Source: Protopterus annectens
Taxonomy: Eukaryota > Chordata > Ceratodontiformes > Protopteridae
DNA: 64,000 bases
Direction: 5' to 3'
NCBI RefSeq assembly: GCF_019279795.1
Contig: NC_056743.1
Span: forward strand, 870,285,364 to 870,349,363
The notes under the pieces were generated by a model, which had not been told where the DNA came from, searched no databases, and saw only the letters and a program-made list of their open reading frames with translations. The position numbers and the translations under genes were made by a program. Position 1 is the first letter of the stretch. Each line of letters starts with the position of its first letter. Of this stretch, positions 51,714 through 63,893 are shown one piece after another.

Positions 51714-53326
51714 TTCTCCCTTCTTTTGGAAATTGCCAGGGGGCAATTACCACAAGCTTCCTCACAGACTGGATCTACTCACAATAGAACAGGGGTGTTT
51801 GATATACTCCAACGTCAATCTTCAACTGACTGCCTTGATGATAGGGTTTTAATTCCTTTTAGGCACCTGTTTTCTAAGGAAGAGCAGCAGGTACCAGTGG
51901 AGGCAAGAAAGCCTGCTACTAGAAAATCATATATTAGCAATTGGAAAAGGTTTTCTATTGGTGCCAACAACATAACCAGCACCCATTTAGGGTTGTTTTT
52001 TTCTGGTTTTACAGTATCTGTGTGTGCTACTATCCTATCACCTTTCTTATTCCTCTATCAGGGTTCATTTATCGGTCATTTCAGCATGCCTACTCATAGA
52101 TCCTCCTCTTTCAAGGCAGTCTCATGTTAAAATGTTCTTTAAAAGAGTTTTGCATAAGAGGCCACCAAGTAAACTGGTGGCCCTTCCGTGGGATTTTAAT
52201 TCTGTGTTAGAGAAAACAATACTTGCTCCATTTGAACCATCTAATCAAGCTGACTTGAGGTTCTTAACATGGAAAGCAGTTTTCCTGATTGCTCTGGCCT
52301 CTGCAAGAATGGTATCTGAGTTGCAAGCTCTTATTGTGAATCAACTCTACCTCTTTTTCCACAGGGCCAGAGTTTCTTTGAGAACTAATCCTTCTTTTTA
52401 TGTCTGTAACCAAACTACCCATCTCCCTGTTTTATTTACTAAATGTAAAAACGAGGAAGAAAAGGATACTCTATACTTTGGATGTCAGTTGACAACTCTG
52501 ATACTATCTTGACAGAACTATAGCCGTCAGATCATCCGATCAGTTGTTTAGTTTTTGTGAATGTAAGAAGAAGGGGCAATCTTTGTCAGTACAGTGTATT
52601 TCTAGGTGGTTGTGTAAGTCTGTTGCCTTTTGTTATACTTACCATGACAAATCTATTGCAAGCAGAGTCAAGGTGCTCTGTACCAGGGACTTGGCTTCAC
52701 CTATGGCTTTTTGAAAAGGGTTGGATTTTAGTAGTATTCTAGAAGTTACTACTTGGTCCTCAGTACATACTTTTATAAGGCACTTTAAGCTTGATTCCTT
52801 CCCTAGGATCATTCTCCAGGCATTTGTGGACTCTTCTCTTTCCACCTCCAAAATGTATTTAGCTGTGGTAATCTGCCCATAGAGCTAAGGCTACTGTAGC
52901 AGTGATCAATATGATGAACATAGTGCAGTTGTGGAAGTTGAATTTACTGTAACAGTAGATGCTTGAATGATCACTGCTGCAGTAGTCTCTCTCTCCCATC
53001 ATCTTCCTTGTTTTTTCATGTGTTTTTTTATGCCTGGGTGTGGACATTTAATTTTTTTTGTTCCTAGCATAGTCTTTCAGGGCTCAGCCTCCTCCCTCTT
53101 TCTGCTGGCAGGAAAGCTCTGAATGGCTTTGCTCCTAAACTTTTAGTCAGCTCAGCTTGAGCTGCTTGACAGTTTGTGAGCATGGAAGGTGCCCTGAAGC
53201 TTTGGAAGCTGGCCGGCTCTTACATCCTTGGCAGGATATAGCCCATATAGTTAAGGCTACTGCAGCAGTGATCATTAGAACATCTACTGTTATGGTAAGT
53301 TTAACTTACACAACTGTACTTTGCTC
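51714..53326 (+). pseudogene. DIRS-D: 3' fragment of another DIRS element (recombinase to right end)
   Basis: Starts directly at the DIRS-C right end, in the last codons of a methyltransferase-like frame, and continues with a recombinase: EARKPATRKSYISNWKRFS (near 51905), SYHLSYSSIRVHLSVIS, LRFLTWKAVFLIALASARMV (Arg followed by Met instead of Arg), LRTNPSF. Later parts are heavily damaged and the HxxR is not recognisable. A complementary region (about 52870-52985) and a right terminal repeat ending CTTACACAACTGTA (53320s) follow. It is the oldest-looking DIRS copy. Confidence 0.75.
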
Positions 53327-54889
53327 TGAGAAGCTCCAGCAAGATATTTTTTGAAAGTGCATTTTTATTATGGTACCCCTTTCCAGACTTCATGTGAGGG
53401 AAAACACAGTAGCATCTCAAATACATGAAATCAGTCCAGTGACTCTAGAAGTGCTGATTCTACTTCCCAGCTACATAAAAAATTAATTCTGCTTCCTAAT
53501 TAAATTAATAATTTGCTCTTGTCGGAGGCTGGCATAAACTTATCCACTGGTGATGTCATTTATTTTTTCCATAAAAGAGCTGGAGTTTAATAGCAGTAGG
53601 ATTGCCACATTCCTCTGTGGCCAAAACTAGTCCAAGGCCAAACCCCTCACACTTCCCATAATCCCACCCATCTCCTCCCCTCTTTCTTCCCACTTCCCTA
53701 CAAATTTTGTGACATCATCATCACCTTAGGTGTGTGTTTGTGTAAAAAAGCATAGTAAATCCACCAATTTAACAAAATACGATAGTCTTTCTTTTTTGAA
53801 ACAGAATACCAGAGTTTGTACATTTTTTTCCAGACAACCAGACAGTCAGCTTGATTTCCAGAAAGTCTGGAAAAAATAGATAGGTGGCAAATTTATATAG
53901 CAGACTATGTGGATTATGCCCAAGGAACTAATTTTAAGTATTTGTCATTACAGGAAAGTTACTGTTAGTGAGAGAAAGTCTTGTACATCTGTGCAAAAAC
54001 ACTGAAATTGTACATGTTTCTTGATGCCCTTTCATGGTATTTTTCCTAACAGGACATTCACAATCAAAACACTTGATTCTGTTGTAATATAATACAGGAG
54101 AAGCCAGAGAGAAATCAGATCTTTTAAATAGAGACATTCAGAATTTGTGACACAGCTTTACAACTCGGCCCTCATTTTTCTGCATTCAGTGTTCCAGCCC
54201 TGAAGAATATGTTGGTGGATTTCTTGATCAGAAGGATAATGGCACACAGTTTAAAAAATTGACCTGTATCTCTTCTGTGGAATTGTACAGATGTGGGGAC
54301 TTTCAAAGGGTAGTTTGTTTGCTGCAAATTACAACGGTCAGGTTAGAATGCTCTGTTTTGTCATTACTCTTAGTACCCTATTATACATGGGTGCTTTCGC
54401 TTTCAGTTAGACTCATAACCTATATATACCTTCCTCCCATTTGCCAAATCCAGAAACTACTTCTCAAAGAAAAAAAGGCAAAGCCATTTTAATCTTCATT
54501 AAATCCTCCTTGGCAAAGACAAGAGTTGAATTCCATACTAATGAGCATGATCCCCTACCTGTCATGGCTGTTGCTGTAAGTCTCATCACACTTAAACTTT
54601 GAATTTATCATTAGGGAGGATAGCATTTTTGATTCCTGGCAGTATATTATTCTCAAGGGTTCTAGAAAATAATCCACAAGGACCCAATACAAGACTATCT
54701 TACTTTGGGATCTATGCAAGATTTGTTACTAAACATTACAGTCTTAGAAGCACAGTGTAGAGGCAGGAAGCCTTTGGCATAGTTGCTCTGTGGGGGAATC
54801 CCGTAAATGTTCCCATCCATCAGACATATTAGTACTGCTTGGAAATCTGCCTAGTGTCGTGGCATACTATTACATTGACCCTTCCAGAG
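53327..54889. other. No gene recognised
   Basis: AT-rich DNA with short chance frames. No transposon motif recognised. Confidence 0.5.
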
Positions 54890-55130
54890 ACAATAGTGCA
54901 GTTGTTGTTTGAGTGTATTTGCAGTAGATCTTAAAGAAGTGGTCCTGTGTGGACATTAGAATAATAGGACTGGTGTCTTTGGCACCTTCTAGTGATGTCA
55001 TTGAATTCCTCACTGCTCGAGATCCTCCCTGCTTATAATTCCCTTCTCCTTCTGACTTCTCCAGATCTCATTACCACCCTTTAGACAATGATGTGTCATG
55101 ATCATCTTGAGCGTTTTATAGCTGCTTGGT
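54890..55130 (-). repeat. Possible DIRS terminal repeat relic
   Basis: AGTGCAGTTGTTGTTTGAGT and GCAGTAGATCTTAAAGAAG resemble the reverse complement of the DIRS-D right end, and a CTTATAATTCCC box lies near 55032. The resemblance is partial and no coding sequence adjoins it. Confidence 0.35.
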
Positions 55131-56011
55131 GCAGGTAAGTAGTGTTTTGTCTCTGATAGCATTTACTCTGTAGTCATTTAGATCTAGTTGTGGTTTGATA
55201 GCTTCTACAGTGCTTTACGCTTGTCTTTTTTTTTAACTAATTTCTCTCCTTTTGTATAATTCCTCTCATTCCCTCCCTACCCACTCAGTTCTTTCACCAC
55301 TGCTGTAATACTTTTTGTTCCCTTTCCTTGGAGTACAGGGGTATCAGCATCTGAATAGCTCATTCAGTTCTGTTTGAGGAAGGAAGTTATTCTAGCAGTT
55401 GTGTACCTTGACCTTCTAGCGGTATGGATAAGGAGGGAAAGATAAAAATTTAAATGACAACCACACCCAAAGACTGAAAAACAAGTTTATTTCATTGTGT
55501 CTTTTTAACACCAGCTTAGGACTGTTTATACTTTTTTTATGTTTTTGTGTGTTGTACCACAGTCTACCTACATGGGGTCCAACATCTTGATGTGGTTTGG
55601 ATTTTTAGTGTACCTCTTGGTATCCCACAATGCAGTGCATGACTGTGTAAGAGTACATCACACAGGCAGCATAGGTGCGGAACTGCTGTTTCTGTCAAGT
55701 CCATTCACTTAACATATGCTTTCTTTCACTCAGTCTGGTTTAATTGCCATTTATCATGATTCACTGACTATCTCTGTTGTTCACTGCTTTTGCTTTCCAA
55801 AGTGGCTAATGTTTATTCTTTTGTTGTGCTTGATTTGTAGGCCTTCAACTCATCTCCCTTCCCCTTTACTTTTCCATTGCCTAGCTGTCAAAAGTGCTAG
55901 AGGAAATTTGAGCTTTTTGCTGGCGTGATTGGTAGCTTATAGCAGGTGTCTAAGCTCTGTGATTTTGTTGCCTTGATTACTAACAGTACTACGTGTAGGA
56001 GGAACATTTAA
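55131..56011. other. No gene recognised
   Basis: T-rich sequence with chance frames. Left flank of DIRS-E. Confidence 0.5.
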
Positions 56012-56210
56012 TCTGATATTGTTAATCCTTGTTCATTCCTTACGCATGGGTATCGGTTCCGACCTCGGTACCGAGCCGGCCATTTTTCAAGCTCACGTCA
56101 GCTTCAAACTCTCAAGCTAAACTCTTACCCACAATCCCCCTCTCCCTGTTACCTCAGATTTTGTTTGCCGCATTTCCATTTGGTCATGTCAAGCTGCTTC
56201 TCTTGAGCTA
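56012..56210 (+). repeat. DIRS-E left terminal repeat
   Basis: Includes GGTATCGGTTCCGACCTCGG and ACCCACAATCCCCC landmarks, also seen in the relic at 45681. Its inner boundary is approximate because the right repeat is outside the window. Confidence 0.7.
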
Positions 56211-56460
56211 AGTACAGTTATTTGTTGTTTAATAGCCATTTATATTACTTTTCTGTCAGAAAAGTTTCTATTTCGTTGTCTCTTACCCTATCGCATCTAG
56301 CGGTCATACTTTCTTCAGGTTTTTCTTCTCTCTTCTCTACCTTTTTACCACGAGGTATTCTCCCCTTACCATCGTTGGTAATCCTTCGCTTTTTCTCATA
56401 CCTTCAGATATTCTTTTCTACCATTGCTGGTACCCTTTTCTGCTTTCTAATTTAGCTATT

Positions 56461-58957
56461 ATGGCAGATAAGAAAGGTAGACCGGGGTTTAAACAGTGTT
56501 CTGATTGTGGACACAAACTACCTACTTCTGATGCACACTCTTTGTGCGTTTATTGTTTGGAGGTGTCCCACTTGCCTGTTGACCCGCCCTGTGCTATTTG
56601 TGAGACGTTTTCAAATAGAACCTTGTTGGAAAGGAAAAACAAGCTGTTACTGAGGCGGCTTCTTATATCTCCCTTTTCAGAGGCTATTTCTGGGTCGGAG
56701 GCCTCAACCCCTCTTAGAGCCCATAAGAAAATCTTGGATGTTCCTACCAAGGCTAAATCTTTGCCTTCGTCCCCGGCTGGGGACTCCCGCCAACCAAAAC
56801 CTAAAAAGGCTAAAGTTTCAGCTCCGGAGCTCACTCAGTCAGCCCCAGTGCTTTCTGTGCCTAGACCTTCGGTACCGAGGCCTTCCACTCCATTAGTAAT
56901 CTCGGCTCCATCTTCTCCTGCAGCCTTCACTGTATCGGCACCGAGGGGCTCCTCGGTTCAGAGTATTACCACTGTATCGGCACCGACCGTTCAGTCGGCG
57001 CAGACCTTGACCACATTGGCTCCAACATCTTATTGAGAACTGATGCCTTTATTGTCGACTCCAGTTTTGTCGGTTCCATCTTCGGTACCAACAACCACTT
57101 CAGCACCGATCCCTGTGTCGGTGCAGACCATGACCTCAGCACCGATGACTTCTTCGGTGCAGACACCCATAGTCCAGTCTCTCTCAGCACCGTTGTTCTC
57201 AGTGCAGACTAGTGAGATGGGCACTGAGTTTGCCTCTTTTGTGGACAGGCCTGTTTCTCCTTCAGTCTCCATGAGGTCCACTAGAAGCCTTTCCGAACAC
57301 GATGTGTTGCGTCTTGTGGATCAGGTGCTCTTGGCCAGAGGTATCCCACCCCCCAGGAACTATCCTTCCTTGGGAGGTGATCACCCGTCTCCAAAGACCC
57401 CTTCTTATTCTCCTCCTTCATTGCCATTGAAGTCCATGGATATAGCACAGTCTTCCCCTTCTGCGGTTCCCTTTATGGATCTCACTAAGGAACCGCAGTT
57501 GCCTTCGTGGCAGGAAAGTTTTGTTACGACCCAGGATGTCAGTTGTGACATGCATAGTTTGCTGCTCCACAGTCATCCAAGGACTCCGGGTCGGCAGGCT
57601 GAGCCACTTAGGGGAGTGGTGACCCCTGTCCTAGACATTCACTCCTCTTCAGGTGGACCAGCCGTCCAACTGATGGAGAAGGCTTTCGCTGCTGTTGGAG
57701 ATACTGGACTGTCTATTCCTCCACCCTCCTCTGGTACATTGGTTTCACTAGTTGCACCGAGCGGACACCGGGTGCAAGGGCCTCAGGACATATTCCCACA
57801 GGAAACCCCTTTTCCGCTGTCTTCCCCAGCTTCTCCCGCTGAGGAAGTCCACCGGAAAAGTCTGTGTAAGAGGAAGCACATGGACTTCACAGAAGAGTCC
57901 CCTCACTGAAGACACAGATTTTGATGAGGGGAAAGGATCCCCTCGGTCACCCTCTGAGGTATCCTTTGGTGTTATCCTCGAAATCCTGAAACAGAGAGGT
58001 GACTGGCAGTCCTCTAATCCGACCTCTGAGAAATCTGTGTTCCTGCAGGCCTTTTGCGCCCGACCCCCTACCTCCTGGGTTACTCCACCTGCCGATGAAC
58101 TTGTCCGGCTTATCGTGCAGCGTGCTTGGAAGGCTCCTGACACTGTCAAAGCTATTCCCCAGAGGCCAAATAAGATTTTGTCCGCTCTTGCTACGGATCC
58201 CCATTGGTCAAAACGTCTTCCTGTGGATGCTTTGGTGGCGGTGGCCGCAACAAAAAAGGATCTTGCAGAAGAAGAAGAAAGCCAGACTGTCCATCCACCT
58301 AACAAAGAGTCCCGGGCCCTGGACAGGATAGGGAAGCGCACCTTTGCATCAGCGACCTTTACTATCAGGTCCCTGAATTATATGTCACACTTTACTAGGC
58401 TTCCAAGGGATCTGATTTCTGAGCTTTCTGAAACCATGGCTGGTGCCGTGTCCAATGAGGTCCGTGACAAAGTGGCCTCTCAGCTGGCCACCAGTGAGTC
58501 AATATCTAACTCCTCGATGTGACTGATATCTCACGCATCAGAAGAACCAGCTAGAGCAGCGGGTTCAGCTGCGGTCTTGAGACAACACGCCTGGATGCGC
58601 TTGTGCAATTTCGCGGAACCTTTTAAGGCTTCCTTTCTTAACACTCCCATTGAGGCCTCCTCGTTGTTTGGACCCAAAGTTAAAAGCACACTGGCCAGAT
58701 GTGAACAGGACGGTAAGACTCTTTCTGCCGTAGGTGTCCGTTATTCTTCCCCTCAACGTGCTTTCTCCCGAAACCAAAAGAGTGGGAAGATATGGTTCAA
58801 GAAATCTCAAGGTCCTTTCCGTGACACACAGGCCGAGTTCTCCCCTAGAGGCAGATGGGGAAACTCACAGGGAAGATGCTTTTTTCGGGGCAGAGGGGAT
58901 CCACGTAACCAGGGTTCCAGGGATTCTTTCCCTGGCCAATCCTACCAGCGCTCCTGA
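56461..58957 (+). pseudogene. DIRS-E gag-like protein, two stops and one frameshift
   Basis: ATG at 56461 (MADKKGRPGFKQCSDCGHKL). An N-terminal Cys cluster CSDC, CVYC, CAIC is followed by basic residues, then a long Ser/Pro/Thr/Val-rich region with repeated SAP and SVQ phrases. An in-frame TGA at 57034-57036 interrupts it, and the same frame continues to 57909. Near 57850-57905 the frame shifts, giving TDFDEGKGSP, WVTPPADELVRLIVQRAWKA, VDALVAVAATKKDLAEEEES and RTFASATFTIRSLN. A second in-frame TGA at 58520-58522 is followed by ARAAGSAAVLRQHAWMRLCN, LARCEQDGKTLSAVGVR and an Arg/Gly-rich tail. It has the same layout as DIRS-A gag, with little sequence identity in the middle. Confidence 0.85.
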
Positions 58958-59166
58958 AGAGTGGCCCAACTTCTTTCCTCTGGAGGTGGTCGGGGGACGT
59001 TTCTCCTTGTACCCTTCTGCCTGGCTAATCATCACCACCTATTCTTGGGTACAAAGGATTATAACCAGGTTATCATATCCCCTTCGATCTTTGTCCTTTT
59101 CTTTCAAAAAACCTTCCCGATGTTCCACCCAGTCAAAGGGAAGAAGCAGCACTAGAGATAGAAAAG

Positions 59167-60858
59167 ATGCTAAGAAAAAGAGTCATCCAAATAGTCCCTC
59201 CAGACCAGATAGGATCCGGATTCTACTCAAGACTATTTTTGGTGCCAAAGAAAACTGGGGACTGGAGACCAATTTTGGATGTCAGCTTATTGAACGAGTT
59301 TGTGAGAGTACAAAAATTCCAGATGGTCACAATACAGTCTATCCTCCCGCTTTTGGAAAAAGACAATTGGATATGCTCTATAGATCTTCAAGATGCGTGC
59401 TACCACATAAAAGTGGACAGGCCAAAAAGCAGATTTCTGCACTTCCGTGCGGGAGCCAGTCACTACCAGTTCAGAGTACTGCCCTTCGGACTCTCTACAG
59501 CCCCCAGAATGTTCACAAAGTGCATGGCAGTTGTCACAGCTCACTTGCGACTTCAAGGATTCCAGGTGTTTCCATACCTAGACGACTGGCTCATTTCCGC
59601 CCCCACCAGACATCTGCTGGAAGAAGCCCTGGCATACTCTCTCCTCACTGCACAAGGGCTAGGCATAACCATAAACTGGCAAAAATCCAATCTCACCCCA
59701 TCTGAGTTGACAGAATTCATAGGGGTTATCTTGAACACAAAGAATTGCAGAGCTGCTATTCCAGAGCACAGAATTTTAAGGCTAAAGCAACAACTGATTC
59801 CAATCCTTTCAAGGGAGAAATCCACGGCTCACTCGGTTCTGCAGCTGTTGGGTTCCATGGCAGCCTTCATCACCATTGTCCCCCTGGCCAGGTTTCACAT
59901 AAGGCTTCTACAATGGCTACTGCTCACCCAATGGGTATCCCTTTCAACTTCCTCTTTCAGCCATGATTCGAGTAACCCACAGGTGCAAACAGGATTTAAA
60001 TTGGTGGATGACACACAATCTGTCACAATGGTCTCACCTCTTCTCCCCCCAGCAACCCAAGGCCACAGTGACCACGGACGCCTCCCTGATGGGGTGGGGG
60101 GGGGGCTATGTCAGGGACAGACGGTGCAAGGCACTTGGTCCGAATTGGAGACCCATCTGCATATAAATGTTCTAGAGCTGAGGGCGGTGCTTCTGGCGTT
60201 GCAAGCATTCCATCCCCTGCTGCCATCTGGGACAATTGCAGTTCAGTCAGACAACATGGCGGTGGTCTGGTACATCAACAAGCACGGTGGAACCAAATCT
60301 TACCCCCTTTGTCGAGAGGTCATGAGGATATGGCAATGGGCAATGGCTACCAACCGTTTTCTTCTAGCAACACACATTCCTGGGAGTTCCAATGTGATAA
60401 CAGACAGACTCAGCAGGTGCATTATTCAACCTCACGAGTGGTCCCTGAATCCCTTGATAGCGGCGGAGATCGTCCACCGCTGGGGCCGTCCTTGCTGCGA
60501 CCTCTTTGCATCCCTGACCAACTTCAAATGCAGCAATTACTTCGCCCTGATTCCCCCTCCGGGACAGTCACCCAGGGACGCTCTAGTCCACGATTGGCCC
60601 TCGGGCCTTCTTTATGCATTCCCACCCTTTTCCCTCATTCCCCAGTTTCTGAAGAAAGCCCGTCGGTTGAAGAGCAGGGTGATCCTCATAGCACCATATT
60701 GGCCTCGACAGATTTGGTTCCCCTTCCTTTCGCCTCACCTACTAGATCGACCATGGAATCTCCATCCAACCCCGGAGTTGATCTCACATCCACAGAACCT
60801 GATTCATCTCAACTTGAACAGCCTGAAGCTCACTGCTTGGCTACTCCAATTCCCTTGA
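59167..60858 (+). pseudogene. DIRS-E RT / RNase H / methyltransferase-like protein with compensating frameshifts
   Basis: A 563-codon frame. RT: GFYSRLFLVPKKTGDWRPIL, CSIDLQDACYHIKV, LPFGLSTAPRMFTKCMAVVT, FPYLDDWLISAP with intact YLDD. RNase H and the rest: INVLELRAVLLALQ, QSDNMAVVWYINKHGG, TDRLSRC, then CCDLFASLTN and VILIAPYWPRQIWFPF. Between about 59955 and 60105 the annotated frame is nonsense, while the +1 frame carries the expected VTTDASLMGWGGGY with the first RNase H Asp. Two opposite slips, one at a run of about 10 G near 60097-60106, explain this. The true start is upstream (QREEAALEIEK near 59140). Confidence 0.9.
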
Positions 60859-61440
60859 TTGCCAGGCAGAATGATCTTTCTTTACCAGTACGTGACATTC
60901 TCATTGCATCTCATAAGTCTTCCACTAGAATTACTTATCTGAGCAAGTGGAAAAGATTTACCTGTTGGCTGAAAGATAAACAAGTAGAGCCCTTCTCAGC
61001 ACCAGTGTCAATAATACTAGACTATCTGGCCGACCTTTTCCAATCGGGTCTGTCGGCCTCTACCATTAGAGTTCATTTGGCTGCAATTTCTAATTTTCAT
61101 GAGGGTGTCCAAGATTCCTCTCTTATGTCCCACAAATTGTGCAAGCCCTTCATAAAAGGTGTGAATCATCTGAAGCCACCCTTTAGAGAACCTATTCAGC
61201 CATGGGATTTATCATTAGTTCTACAAGCCCTGACAATGCCACCTTTTGAACCAGCCTGTTCTTGCGACCTCAAGCATTTGTCATGGAAAACCTTGTTTTT
61301 GATCGTCATTACTTCTGCCAGACGTATCTCTGAGCTTCAAGCTTTATGTATCAAGAGTCCATACTTGATTTTTCATAGAGATAGAGTGTCTCTGAGAACT
61401 AATCCATCTTTTCTGCCAAAAGTGATCTCTGAAATGTCCA
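60753..61440 (+). pseudogene. DIRS-E tyrosine recombinase, N-terminal part
   Basis: ATG at 60753 overlaps the RT frame by about 106 nt. Core-binding segment: LPVRDILIASHKSSTRITYL, LDYLADLFQSGLSASTIRVH. Catalytic start: LSWKTLFLIVITSARRISEL with the Arg near 61320, then HRDRVSLRTNPSFLPKVISE. The gene is cut at 61440 by the TTAA element and resumes at 63409. Confidence 0.9.
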
Positions 61441-61444
61441 TTAA

Positions 61445-63408
61445 AGGAGTACAACAGGTTTCTCTAATGTATTCCTCAACTTCACGGCCCTTTTACTCCC
61501 TATTTACATTGTCCTCTGTAAAGCAACAACAATAAAGCATTTACAATTTTTATAATTCCCCTTACTTCTGTAACAGAAGCCTACATTCTCATACTGTGAT
61601 GGTTTCACTTACAAAATGATTCTCTCACGTTTGAATAAAGCTTGCTGGAGTCGCCCAATTACTGACATCATCGAGGCCAGGCAGTGCAGGTACTTTTTTT
61701 TTTTTTTTTATCAGTTCCCTCCCCCAAAGTGACATCACCACAGCCGTCATCTGATTCTAACTAAAATAATAAGACCCACCCATTCTGTGATGTCATGGCT
61801 CCCTTGTCCTTCCCCCAGCCTGAGTGCTGTTCATTTTATTCAGTAGTAGTGTAGTAACACCGATGTTTGGAAACACAGAAATTTGATATGCATACTTGTA
61901 CATTCTGCATGGCAAATGATGCTTAGGTGGTGTATCGCTTGCATACTTCTCTGTTGTATTTGCACCAGATACTACTAGTGTGCAGTGCGGGAATAGAAAG
62001 ATTAAAACATTACCCTGGTATCAGAGGTGGCAGTGCAACATATTCATCGTGGCTTAACATGAGTAGCTCTAAGCAAGCACCATGTGAAACCTGAACAAGC
62101 ACCTAGAATTATTCAGTGCAGCTTCCACAACTTAAGTCTGAAAATGAATTCACATACTCACATGAACAGGAGTAGCTGCATATTGATGGCTAAAGGTGTA
62201 TGGGCATGTCGGGTGTTTACTACACTGCAAAACTGGTATGTAATGGTGGAGATATTTGGAAGGCATGAGCAAACACACCAGTATATTAAAGCCATAGCAC
62301 CAATTGAACTGGAGGCTGGCAAATAGATTCAGTAAGGGATTTTGTCCATGCACAAATATTTCAACAGTGATTCTTTGCAGTGGCATCCATAATCTGATTC
62401 AAGGTAAGTTAACCTTGATGTCCTTTATTTAAAAAAAATCAATAAAAAAATTACTTTGTTATAAGTGACTTCTGGACACAAGAAAAAGGAAGGGGAAAAT
62501 ATAGCAATGTGGTTTGTATGTACAAAGACAAATCCAGGGACACTGCAAAAGGTTTTTTTTTGCAAACCAACCAGTGGAGTAAAAACATATGAAGGCAAAC
62601 ACTGCATACCAACACACTTTGCACATGTAAATCTCAATTTTTAACAAGGTGGAAGCATGAAGTGATACCTTAACACTTAAATTAACAAAGATCTAAACTG
62701 GTTAATAGTATAAATGTTTTATTTTTTAGCTCCTTGGTGCAAGACCTTACTGGATGTGATTGCAGTCAAGTAAGGCCATGGCTATAGTGCAGCAAAAAAA
62801 TGTCCCTTCTAACAAAGGAAATGCTAGAGCAAAGATTAAATTACATGAGTCAAGCACCCTGCTGAGATCTGCCAAACAATGGAATTACCAGGTTAAATTA
62901 CCCTCAGGACTTTGACAGCTAGGGAAGCTAAGTGTTATGGGGGAGGGGAGAAGTAAATGGACTAGAATTCATTGTCTCACAAATTAGTGCCATTTAAACT
63001 AAATTAGAAAAAAGGCAGCAATAAACAGCACTTTGAGTGTGTTCTGTGGCATTTGCACTGTTTCTGTTTTAAGTACTCATCCAGCAGCAGGGAATGTTAC
63101 TTACACTGTTCTATTTTACTCAGTACTTTGTACACATGCAACATCTATGAAATGACAGGAACTTTAGGCAAACGGAGGCCTGCATGATGTAACATTTTTG
63201 AGCCAAACAATGATTTCTGGGATACTGGATGGCAACCTGATTTATCCAAACCACATCAATATGCCAGCCCCCAGGTGGTCAGAGTCTGGAATTACATATA
63301 AAAATATTTAAAATCCTGTAAATAATCCCAGAGTGCTGTTAAAGTGTAGGAAACATCATGTCATTATGTTTTAAACATGTTTTTTGAGTCTGTGGGTTCG
63401 GTACTCCT
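61445..63408. mobile_element. TTAA-flanked DNA transposon (T2/Kolobok- or piggyBac-like), non-autonomous
   Basis: The ends TTAAAGGAGTAC (61441-61452) and GTACTCCTTTAA (63401-63412) are perfect 12-bp inverted repeats including a TTAA on each side. Removing the element and one TTAA restores the recombinase frame exactly (codons for SINQTIEL). Amphibian T2/Kolobok MITEs have TTAAAGGRR ends and TTAA duplications, and piggyBac also uses TTAA. The 1.96-kb interior has no transposase frame that I recognise. A two-base TA duplication would fit equally well. Confidence 0.85.
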
Positions 63409-63857
63409 TTAATCAAACTATTGAATTGCCAGTTTTCTTTCCCAATCATTCAAACTGAGGAGAGTATTGCCTACATACCCTAGATATCTATAGGCAAATC
63501 CGTTTTTACCTAAACAGGACTAGGTCCTTTCGTAAATCTGACCAGTTATTTTTGGCCTTTTCTGGACCTAGATTAGGATCTGCTGTTGCTAAGGTCACAT
63601 TAGCTAGATGGTTGAAGGACTGTGTGACCTTCATTTATACACAACGTAATATCTCGTTGCCTACTACCATGAAAGCTCATTCAACAAGGTCGGTGGCAAC
63701 TTCTGCTGCCTTCCATGCCAGAGATACTTTACATGACATCGGTGCAGCTGCAACTTGGGCTACGCCTCATACCTTCATCAGTCATTACAAACTGGATTTG
63801 GCCTCCAGGGGAAGAGCATCTTTCAGTTCTATGGTGCTCAGGAATGTCCTTCCATGA
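63409..63857 (+). pseudogene. DIRS-E tyrosine recombinase, C-terminal part
   Basis: Continues with NQTIELPVFFPN, a slip and a TAG near 63480, a DIYRQIRFYLNRTRSFRKSD block, then the clean frame from 63552: VAKVTLARWLKDCVTFIYTQ, AHSTRSVATSAAFHA with HxxR (about 63677-63690) and HTFISHYKLDLAS with the nucleophile Tyr (about 63787). Ends at TGA 63855-63857. Confidence 0.88.
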
Positions 63858-63893
63858 GAGCCTCCCAGGAATAGAGGTAGCTGGGAACTCTGT

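Noticed and set aside
58734-59705. A 323-codon plus-strand frame overlapping DIRS-E gag and RT
   Set aside because: Alternative reading frame of real gag and RT sequence, with no motifs of its own.
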